35,874 nucleotides of DNA from the NCBI GenBank assembly GCA_014805015.1, contig JAAUYQ010000049.1, forward strand, positions 1 to 35,874. The letters run 5' to 3'. This stretch comes from Clostridia bacterium. GTDB lineage: Bacteria > Bacillota > Clostridia > Christensenellales > Christensenellaceae. Each line of letters begins with the position of its first letter. Position 1 is the first letter of the stretch. Position numbers and translations under genes: made by a program. Below, in pieces: positions 15,624-22,800 of this stretch. Under the pieces are notes generated by a model. It was not told the DNA's origin. It did not search any database and saw nothing but the letters and a program-made list of their open reading frames with translations.

Positions 15624-15884
15624 CTACAGGCCTGCAAAGGTCATCTGCCCCGGCGGGGTCGCCGGCTTCTGTCTCTTCGGCCTGCTCAGCACTTCCTCGA
15701 GAACGCCGTCTATGGCGAGCCGTGCCGATACATGGCCCCGCACCAGCGGCCGGCTGCAGCCATGCTGCCATGCGCAGTACTGGGCTGTCTCGTTCAGCGT
15801 GGCGGCCGGATCGCCCCGGATCCAGCTATGCGCTTCGTCTACTGCGCTCCGCACCGCCTCGTCTGTAATGAGTGGATACAGCAT
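15624..15884 (-). CDS. Hypothetical 86-residue protein
   Basis: An ATG at 15884 follows GGAGG at a proper distance (GGAGGAACAG). The product has 86 residues and is probably soluble and helical, with no recognised domain. It is the last gene of a tight minus-strand operon, only 17 bases after a membrane-protein gene. Its stop faces the terminator of the convergent plus-strand gene. Confidence 0.6.
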   Translation of the reverse strand: MLYPLITDEAVRSAVDEAHSWIRGDPAATLNETAQYCAWQHGCSRPLVRGHVSARLAIDGVLEEVLSRPKRQKPATPPGQMTFAGL

Positions 15885-15901
15885 CTGTTCCTCCCTTCTG
15901 C

Positions 15902-16381
15902 TTATGCACCGATAATTGTCCGGAGCACAATGACCCGTGCTGCCCAGGTGGCTGCCAGTCCGAAGAGCAGCAGCCCCATGAAAAAGCGGATCATCCGTCT
16001 GTTTCTGCGCACGTCATTCTCGCACGCGTCTGCAAGCAGCCGGGCCTGTTTGCTTCCGCCTTCCGGCGACAGTGACCGCGCCGTACGGCGGGCGTTATCG
16101 GCCAGCTCCGCGTCATTCTGCAAGCCCATCAGACTGAGGATGGGTGCAAACATGACCGCCGACTGTCCCCACAGATTAAGCTGCAGGGCCGGGAGCAGCG
16201 GCCGCCACAGCGGATCGCCCGGCGGCACATACATCTCCGGTACGCCGTACAGAAAGATCAGCGAGGCGCAAACAGCAAGCATGCCGTACATGATCCGGCT
16301 CCGTCCGCTTTCTTCAAGATCCATGGCCGCCTGCGACAGCCGCTTCTGCACAATACGCAGGTCGCTTGCCTGCTCTGCCAT
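15902..16381 (-). CDS. Hypothetical membrane protein (159 aa)
   Basis: The start is the ATG at 16381, preceded by AAGGAGGG and four bases; the longer form from 16405 would overlap the upstream gene more. Hydrophobic segments lie near residues 35-50 (MLAVCASLIFLYGV), 70-90, and 135-158 (IRFFMGLLLFGLAATWAARVI). The middle is charged and probably cytoplasmic. No family is recognised. It begins 11 bases after the stop of the J-like membrane protein, with its ribosome site overlapping that stop, so the two are surely co-transcribed. Confidence 0.65.
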   Translation of the reverse strand: MAEQASDLRIVQKRLSQAAMDLEESGRSRIMYGMLAVCASLIFLYGVPEMYVPPGDPLWRPLLPALQLNLWGQSAVMFAPILSLMGLQNDAELADNARRTARSLSPEGGSKQARLLADACENDVRRNRRMIRFFMGLLLFGLAATWAARVIVLRTIIGA

Positions 16382-16392
16382 TTTCCCTCCTT

Positions 16393-17136
16393 TCAACCGG
16401 CACACATGGCCGGAGCCATAAGCGTCAGCAGCACGCTAGCGAGAAGCACCCACCTCGTCTGCACTGCCTTCCTGGTCGGCACTGTCACCGCCGGAAGCAC
16501 GGAAGCGAGCATAACTGCCGCGCCAAGACCGGCCATGATCCAGAAGATCCATGGCCGCAGTCCTGCGGGAATAAGGCTCCCGTACCGCCAAAGCAGCAAT
16601 ACCGCGCCAGCGCCAAGAATCATCCCGCCTATGCTCTGCAGCATCTTCGAGACCAGCGCCATGACAGCAAAGCTGCCTGCCCACACGCCGAGCACAGCAG
16701 CGGTCAGTGCACCGCCAGTGCTGCCCTGCACCGTAAAAACCACGGCGGCGAGGATCGCGGCTGCGGCTGCAACGCACAGCTGCAGATTCACGAGGAAATA
16801 ACTGACGCGTCTGCCGGTAATGGTATATGGATGCAGCGCCGCTTCCGTAAGCGCCCGCTCCCGCCTGCTCCGGCGCAGATCCGTCAGCCACTGACGAGAG
16901 CCTGCGCGGCGGGCCGGCGGATCAGTGTCCAGCGCGGCCCCGGATTCGGCAGCTGCGGCATCAAACACCCAGCCGCGGCTTTGCATAATGTCCGTGAACG
17001 CACACTCAAGAACCTGCTGTGCGGCACGGTTGCCCTCCGCTTGGCGCCAGGCATCCGCATACGCCTGCATAACCTCCGCGTCGTCCGCGTCCGCCGGCAC
17101 CCCGAGCATCCGGTATTTCTGCTCCACGTTAATCAA
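16393..17136 (-). CDS. Membrane protein with J-like N-terminus
   Basis: The N-terminus (EQKYRMLGVPADADDAEVMQAYADAW) has the layout of the first helices of a J domain, but the HPD motif that activates Hsp70 is absent, so this is a degenerate J-like module. After a charged linker (about 75-100) there are about six hydrophobic helices. The start is taken as TTG at 17136, overlapping the end of the preceding small gene; no clear ribosome site is seen. An ATG at MLGVPA is an alternative. It is part of the tight operon 17634 to 15624. Function unknown; membrane scaffold is a guess. Confidence 0.6.
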   Translation of the reverse strand: MINVEQKYRMLGVPADADDAEVMQAYADAWRQAEGNRAAQQVLECAFTDIMQSRGWVFDAAAAESGAALDTDPPARRAGSRQWLTDLRRSRRERALTEAALHPYTITGRRVSYFLVNLQLCVAAAAAILAAVVFTVQGSTGGALTAAVLGVWAGSFAVMALVSKMLQSIGGMILGAGAVLLLWRYGSLIPAGLRPWIFWIMAGLGAAVMLASVLPAVTVPTRKAVQTRWVLLASVLLTLMAPAMCAG

Positions 17137-17299
17137 ATATGTGCAGCATCAGGCGCAAGGCTTCGTGCTGCTCCCAGGCGCTGATAAACCGGAACAGGAG
17201 AGCCGCCGCTGCCACGCAGAGCGCACAGCCAAGCAGACACATCCAAATTTCCTGTTGGTCTGCATCTTTTCTTGCCGCCGAGCGCGCTTTGCGTGTCAC
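17129..17299 (-). CDS. Small single-pass membrane protein (56 aa)
   Basis: A GTG at 17299 overlaps the TGA of the upstream gene as GTGA, the usual mark of translational coupling. The product starts with a basic stretch (TRKARSAARKDAD), then has one hydrophobic helix (CLLGCALCVAAAALLFRFI) and a short tail. A longer frame up to 17479 exists but lies inside the upstream gene. The end overlaps the TTG start of the next gene by eight bases. Confidence 0.5.
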   Translation of the reverse strand: MTRKARSAARKDADQQEIWMCLLGCALCVAAAALLFRFISAWEQHEALRLMLHIFD

Positions 17300-17634
17300 G
17301 ACAGCACCATATCGGCTGCCGGCAGGCCAAAAGCACGTCTGCATACGGCGCTCATGCGCTCCGGGAAGGTGCGCACGGTGCCGTCCTCTTCCCGGACACC
17401 GACAATGGACGCAAGGCCGCGCTCGGCGGCTGCGGCCAGGGCAACGGCGGCCAGCTTGTATACCGCAATCTCGCGGCACTCGCGGGGCCGCTCACCGCGC
17501 TCAAACGCTCTGCCCACGGCTCCGTCCGGACAGCCGAGAAGGCCGCTCAGCACTGCCGTTACCGAGCCGTTCTCGTAACACACGAAGTGCAGCCCACTTG
17601 CGTCCTCGACAGCCGTAAATCCAAGTCTTCCCAC
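17296..17634 (-). CDS. Hypothetical 112-residue protein, first gene of a membrane-protein operon
   Basis: A GTG at 17634 follows GGGAGGTG at an ideal distance. The product is alpha/beta-like, with FVCYENGSVTAVLSGLL near the start, then REIAVYKLAAVALAAAAERG. It has no Cys pairs, signal peptide or recognised motif. It heads five tightly packed genes (to 15624). It lies 59 bases after the Rad52-like gene and may be co-transcribed with it. Confidence 0.6.
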   Translation of the reverse strand: MGRLGFTAVEDASGLHFVCYENGSVTAVLSGLLGCPDGAVGRAFERGERPRECREIAVYKLAAVALAAAAERGLASIVGVREEDGTVRTFPERMSAVCRRAFGLPAADMVLS

Positions 17635-17693
17635 GTTTCACCTCCCTAAAGCAGCGAACGCCCCGGTTTCCCGAAGCGTCTGCCGCACTTGTC

Positions 17694-18467
17694 TTAGTTT
17701 GCCTGCGCCTTTCGGACGTTCTTCGCATGTGCCCTGCATGTCTGCAGCGCCTCTTCTGCCTGCTGCCTTGTAAGGTCCTGCAGCCGCGTCACCTTGTACC
17801 GGTCAAAGATACGGAGCATCGGCACGTTCCCTTCGGCCGCCGCCATCTCAATAGCCTGCGCCATCCTGTTCGGGTCGTACGAATCCTGCGGCGGCCTGCC
17901 CTGCTGGGATCCCTGGGGCGCCGAATACTTGTTTTCCGGGTCGTTCTCAAAGTACACAGAAGCTCCGACGCCAAGTGACTTGCAGACAACGGAGATAGCG
18001 TCCGTGAGTGCCTTCTTGTGCGCGTCCGTATCGAGCATGAGGCCGTTTCTGTCCTTCGCCACCAGCTTTGCACTGCCGATTCCCGTAATCGGCTCCGACC
18101 AGCCGCCGTCCGGCAGCCTGTACTTGAGCTCAATCGTGAGCAGCAGAAGCATCTCGTCATGCACCTGCAGCCGTTCCTCGCCTGTGATCTGATAGATCCA
18201 GCCGATACCGCACGGTCCGAACAGTTCTGTCAGCTTCTTGATGCGCCACATGCCGTTGATGCCGCTCATGCCTCTGAGCCGTCCGCCGTCAATCTTCTTA
18301 ATGGCTTCGTCCGGGACTTTCTGCACCGCATCGTACACGCGCCGGTTATATTCTGTGGGCGACTTATACTGATCGGGGCTGCCGGCAAGCACGCCCGCTC
18401 CAGCCTGCGTCTTTACTTCCTGCTCTGCGGCCGCTGCCGCGCCTGTCTGCTTATTGTCCTTATCCAT
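17694..18467 (-). CDS. Rad52/Rad22-like (Sak-type) single-strand annealing protein
   Basis: The protein has 257 residues. After a variable N-terminus (1-35) comes the Rad52-type core: AIKKIDGGRLRG (about 54-65), MWRIKKLTELFGPCGIGW, GIGSAKLVAKD, and DAHKKALTDAISVVCKSLG (about 145-165) followed by ASVYF. These proteins form rings that anneal complementary single strands, and mobile elements often carry one for recombination or repair during transfer. The C-terminal tail is Gln/Ala-rich. The start ATG at 18467 follows AAAGGCGG. No SSB or exonuclease partner is seen nearby. Confidence 0.8.
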   Translation of the reverse strand: MDKDNKQTGAAAAAEQEVKTQAGAGVLAGSPDQYKSPTEYNRRVYDAVQKVPDEAIKKIDGGRLRGMSGINGMWRIKKLTELFGPCGIGWIYQITGEERLQVHDEMLLLLTIELKYRLPDGGWSEPITGIGSAKLVAKDRNGLMLDTDAHKKALTDAISVVCKSLGVGASVYFENDPENKYSAPQGSQQGRPPQDSYDPNRMAQAIEMAAAEGNVPMLRIFDRYKVTRLQDLTRQQAEEALQTCRAHAKNVRKAQAN

Positions 18468-18563
18468 GGTCTGACCGCCTTTCGCTCACATTCACCACTC
18501 GCAAACTTCCGTGTCTGTTTGCTTGGCCTATCCGTACCGGCACGGCCGTCCCGGAGCGCGGGG

Positions 18564-18590
18564 GCGGGTGAGCGGTCAGCGAACACCCGC
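18564..18590 (-). promoter_or_regulatory. Intergenic hairpin upstream of the Rad52-like gene
   Basis: GCGGGTG (18564-18570) and CACCCGC (18584-18590) form a perfect 7-base stem with a 13-base loop in the 217-base gap between the acidic-protein and Rad52-like genes. No T-tract lies on the minus strand; GCTTTT follows on the plus strand. It could attenuate transcription between the two genes. Confidence 0.3.
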
Positions 18591-18684
18591 GCTTTTCCGG
18601 GCAAGGCATGTGCCGGTAGGATGAAGGGCCAGCTTCAGACTTCTGCTCGTCTGTTTCTCTTCGTCTTTTTTTTGCGCCGTCGGC

Positions 18685-19542
18685 TCACCAGCCGCCTTCG
18701 TCCTCCAGGAGGATTGCCTCGTCTTCTTCGCCTTGGCCTTCTTCGTCATCATCCGAGCCGTCCATATCGTTGTCGTAATCAGATTCGTCCGGTTCCGAGT
18801 CTTCTGACGTCAGCTCAGACTGCGTGTGCAACTCTGCATTCATGAGGTCCTGTGCATCGGCCAGTATTTCATTCTTGTCGAGACTGTCCAGCGAACCGCC
18901 ACGCAGCACTGCACGGCAGACCCAGACAGCCAGAAGCTGCTGAGCATCTTCGAGCATCGAGCACAGCTCAGCGTCAGCGAACGGGTGGTCATTGTCGAGA
19001 ATAACGACGCCGCTCAGGGATTCCTTCTCGGCAGTCTCTATGAGGTCATCCTCGATCAGTGCATCCAGCGTGTCACTGATCTCTGTCTGCAGCTTCACAA
19101 TGTCACTGCGGACAGGACGGTTCAGATTCTTCAGGACTGCTTCAAGATGCTGCGCCAGTATCTCGCGCTGCGGTGTTTCGCGGTCATATACCGGCAAGTC
19201 TATCCCGGCCGCTTCACAGATAAGACTGCGCATCAGCCAGCCGGCGTCCTCGTCATCGAGTGCCATTACCCAGGCATAACGCTTTTTTGCCAGGTCGAAG
19301 AAAGAACCCCGCAGGGACAGCGGCCCCGGACCGCTCTTGTCGAGCCGGGCAGCGAGATCGAGTGAGATCGGGTACAGATCACGCGGAAGTTCCGGGGCAT
19401 AGTCTTCGCGGCAGAGCAGGCCGGTAATCTTCTTCGAGACCTTGCCAAGCCGTTCGTCGCTCATGCCGAGCAGCGGCGTGAATCCGCCGCTCAGACCGCT
19501 TGCCAGCACGTTTCTGTACGTCGTTGTGCCCTTGTTCTTCAT
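18685..19542 (-). CDS. Hypothetical protein with very acidic C-terminus (285 aa)
   Basis: No family is recognised. Residues 1-215 look globular and mainly helical. Residues about 225-285 are dominated by Asp, Glu and Ser (EPDESDYDNDMDG, DDDEEGQGEEDEAI), a tail often seen in proteins that mimic nucleic acid or bind basic partners. The ATG at 19542 overlaps the TGA of a three-codon ORF that carries the ribosome site. It lies between the conjugation operon and the Rad52-like gene, so a role in DNA processing for transfer is possible but not shown. Confidence 0.7.
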   Translation of the reverse strand: MKNKGTTTYRNVLASGLSGGFTPLLGMSDERLGKVSKKITGLLCREDYAPELPRDLYPISLDLAARLDKSGPGPLSLRGSFFDLAKKRYAWVMALDDEDAGWLMRSLICEAAGIDLPVYDRETPQREILAQHLEAVLKNLNRPVRSDIVKLQTEISDTLDALIEDDLIETAEKESLSGVVILDNDHPFADAELCSMLEDAQQLLAVWVCRAVLRGGSLDSLDKNEILADAQDLMNAELHTQSELTSEDSEPDESDYDNDMDGSDDDEEGQGEEDEAILLEDEGGW

Positions 19543-19550
19543 CGGTGCAT
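19539..19550 (-). promoter_or_regulatory. Three-codon upstream ORF overlapping a start codon
   Basis: ATG-CAC-CGA-TGA (19550-19539) has AAGGAG four bases upstream, and its TGA overlaps the ATG of the acidic protein (ATGA). The main ATG is itself about 12 bases from that site, so initiation there may depend on ribosomes ending the Met-His-Arg ORF. Confidence 0.4.
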
Positions 19551-19563
19551 TTTTCTCCTTGTG

Positions 19564-19722
19564 TTATCCCTGCGGCTTTCCGTCAGGGGCCAGTAGCTTC
19601 GGCGCTGTGCGCCCATCTTCTAAGGGCAAACGGTAGTTCTCTCCCCGATGCCTCTTCGCTTGAACAGGCGCCGGACAGCTGTTATTTGTCCCGCTTATGC
19701 CGCATTTCGTGTTTTTGAGCAT
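19564..19722 (-). CDS. Possible small protein (52 aa) after the conjugation operon terminator
   Basis: The frame opens at an ATG just beyond the T-tract of the terminator and ends with TAA eight bases before the ribosome site of the next gene. The product is basic with Pro/Lys-rich parts (RGENYRLPLEDGR, PKLLAPDGKP). The GGAG of the terminator stem lies 10 bases upstream and could serve as a ribosome site. No family is recognised. It fills most of the 289-base gap between annotated genes, but it could be chance. Confidence 0.35.
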   Translation of the reverse strand: MLKNTKCGISGTNNSCPAPVQAKRHRGENYRLPLEDGRTAPKLLAPDGKPQG

Positions 19723-19723
19723 G

Positions 19724-19746
19724 AAAAAAGCACTCCGAAGAGTGCT
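19724..19746 (-). terminator. Strong intrinsic terminator of the conjugation operon
   Basis: On the minus strand AGCACTC (19746-19740) and GAGTGCT (19735-19729) form a perfect 7-base stem closed by a stable TTCG loop, followed by a T-tract (19729-19724). It is about 85 bases after the stop codon of the NlpC/P60 gene. Confidence 0.9.
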
Positions 19747-19831
19747 GGGTGCGTTGCTTGATTGTTTGTGGGTTCTGCTTGGGCGGATCAGTGTATGGCT
19801 GACCGCGTATTTGGCGTTCTCGACACGGCTT

Positions 19832-22800
19832 TTACATCCATCGGCCGTGGACTCTGATATCTACGACCTTCCTTCCGTACCAGCCTTTTGCCATGAGATC
19901 CGGGTTGCATACTCCGCTGGCTTCCCATTCAACAAGGGAGTATCCACCGGATTGCTTATGGCCCCAGTAGCTGCCTTCAGTATAGTCGTTGTATTTGGTG
20001 TGCCTGTCTTGTCCCTTTTCGTCTAGTGTTATGGCGGGAATCTGTATGCCGCCCTCCAGTATGATCGTGATGCGGTATCCTTCACTGCATACTCTTTCCG
20101 GCGACACTGCAACAAGGTAACATCCGTCCATAACGGCCAGGTGACCGTCAAACTGTGCGCCCCTTGCCAGCCACTGCTGATAGATCTGACCGGACAGACC
20201 TGTCCAGCTTTGATCATATATGCCCGTGTACTCTCCGCAGATGCCGCTCTGAACAAAATCGTCGGTTACTGGGTGCGGGTCATCACCTGTCAGTATCTGT
20301 CCCTGCGCGTTCATGGGGGTCAGTGATCCGTCCCATGTGAACTGCGTTGAGCTGATCAGGCGCGCCACGGCAATTACCTTGTCAGGGTTCTGAACGAATT
20401 CGCGATAGACGACGTGATGTGCAGATGAGGATGCCTCGTACACAGAATTGTTACCCGCATAGATCCCGACATGCGACGTGTTCTCGTGCTGTCCGTTATA
20501 ACCATTCAGCGACCAGAAGATAACATCGCCGGGCTGCCAGGACGAGATATCAACCGGACCATTAGATTTGTGCCAGAACGTCAGTCCCTGCTCGTCACAC
20601 CACTGATGCTCCGCTCCAGAGGTGGTATTGCCTCCGAAATCGACGCCAAACGCTTTGAACACGCGATAAACGAACGACGAGCAGTCTGCATACCCAGTAG
20701 CCATGCGCAAATTAACGTCCTGGCTGTATATCCACCCGACATATTTTTGGCATTCCTGCAACACTGCGCCAGCTGAGCCATAGGGCAGTATGCCCATGAT
20801 GTTGCTGTAATTATATGAGCCGCCTGCCTGCTCAAAGGTCATGCCCAGTATCTCCATGATCGGATCTGCAAGCACTTCCCACAGGAGCCTCGCCTTCTCG
20901 CTCGGCGGCTGTATCCAGTCGTGCAGAAGCTGGATCGTGTCGTCGTCGTAGCCGAACTCGTCTTTCACGTACTGGTCGTGCAGCTTGTAGTTGTGCACGC
21001 AGAGGATAACGTCGCGCTTGGTTCCCACGACTACTGTTTCGCCGGTCGGGTTGCCGTCTGCGTCAAGAACAGGTTCGGTAATATCGGTTTCGTATACTGT
21101 CGGCGGCTGATCTATCACGTTCATCCGCAGGTAGATCTCGCGGATTGCGTCGATCTGCGTGGCGTCAATCTTGTCGATTGGCTTTTCGCCGTGCGTGTCA
21201 AACGCTTTCTCCCACGCGTAGATCGCAAGCACATCGAGGAAGTTGTCAATCATTTCCCCATCGTCCGAGTCGTTCCACCGTATCCAGCAGTTCAGCTCGT
21301 CCTTGGGACCTGTCATGCTCTGGTAGTAGCTGAGGACGCTGCTGTATTCTTCATTTACGTCTTCCTCGAAGTCTGATCTCAGCGACTTCCACATGTTGCC
21401 GATGCCTTCTGCGTCTTCCTCGCGTATCAGTCCGCCGATGCCGGCGACATCCACGGACTCGCCGCTGGCGAAGGAGAAAACTGAACTGAGCATGGTCAGC
21501 AGTACGATAACAGCCAAAAAGCCCGCAACGGTGCTGAACCACTTCAGCATGGGCGTCTTAATGATCTCTGTGCGGGCGTTCAGCGAAAACAGGCCCTTAC
21601 CGGCATTTCCCGCGGCAGACTGGGCGGCCTTTTTCTGCATGGCCTTCTGTGCCTGCTTCTGGGCCGCCTTCCTCGATGCCGCTTTCTGCGTCAGCTTCTT
21701 TGCGTTGGCGGCTTTCTTTGCCGTGTCCGCCGCTTTCGTCAGCGAAGCCTTACTCTGCGCCGCCTGCTCAAGTACTTTCTTCTGCCGCGCCTTACTGAGC
21801 ATTTCCCGCATCTTGAAGTTCTTTACGACTTCCTTGGCGGACGGCAGGTCGCGGCTGACACCCCTCGCCGGCGATGCGTCTCTCGGACGCACTCCCTTCA
21901 GGATGTTTTCTGCCTGTTTGGCAGCAGCCTTGTCGAGCCGCTTCTGCTTCAGCAGATTCGACGCTCCCTTGACGGCACCGGCAGCAGCGTCCCTGCCGGC
22001 TTTTTTGATTCCCTCTTCCAGCTTCTCGGCAACCTTGCCCTCGGCAGATGTTGCCGGACCGACTCCGGACGCACTCTTCGGTGCATCGAGAACTGCGTCC
22101 GCGCCGGCTTTCAGTGTCTTGCCGGTTCCCTTGAGCGCCGCTTTGCCGACGTCGGCCCCTGCCTTTTTGGCAAGCGCACCCGCGCCGTGTCCGGTCTTTT
22201 TCAGTACGCCGCCGAGCACGCTGCCGCCAGTGGGCTGCGCCGGCCGCATAACGCCAGAAGCCGAAGCAGTCCCGGCTCCGGCTCTCTCAGCCTGTAAGGC
22301 GGCTGCCTGGTTTCGTGCCAATCGCAGCGTTTCCGTGCGTTTTGCCTGGCGCCGCTTCTCCCAGCCCTTGGCAATCATCCGGGCAGCCATCTTACGCGCC
22401 CGGTCATTATTTGTCTTTAGCTGGTCAGCCATCCGGTCAATGACCGCGCCTTCGGCGTTGCCGTTCTTTGCTTCAACCGATGCTGTCTTTTTGAGGTCGC
22501 TTGCGAGTCCCTTAACGGCGGAAGCTGCAGTCGCCAGCCCGGCAATCTCACGGGCACGGCGGACCTGTCTCTTCTCCTGCCGCTCTTCGGCGGTCATAGC
22601 GGATGACTTGCCTGTACCGGACTTCTTCGTGGACTTGCGCCGCATCTGCGTCCGGACCGCGGCCGTCCTTGCCTGCGCTGCTGCACCCTGCAGTGCTGCG
22701 CCCTGCGCGGCTGTCTGCGCGGTCCCGGATGACCCCGGCTGCGCTGCCGAGGCAGCCGCTTTGCGCCGGATCGGATCGGCGGGCTTATTAAAGTCGGGCC

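Noticed and set aside
16366-17184. Plus-strand open frame (272 codons) across the membrane-protein operon
   Set aside because: It is His/Arg/Pro-rich antisense sequence without a ribosome site. The minus-strand genes have coupled starts and stops.
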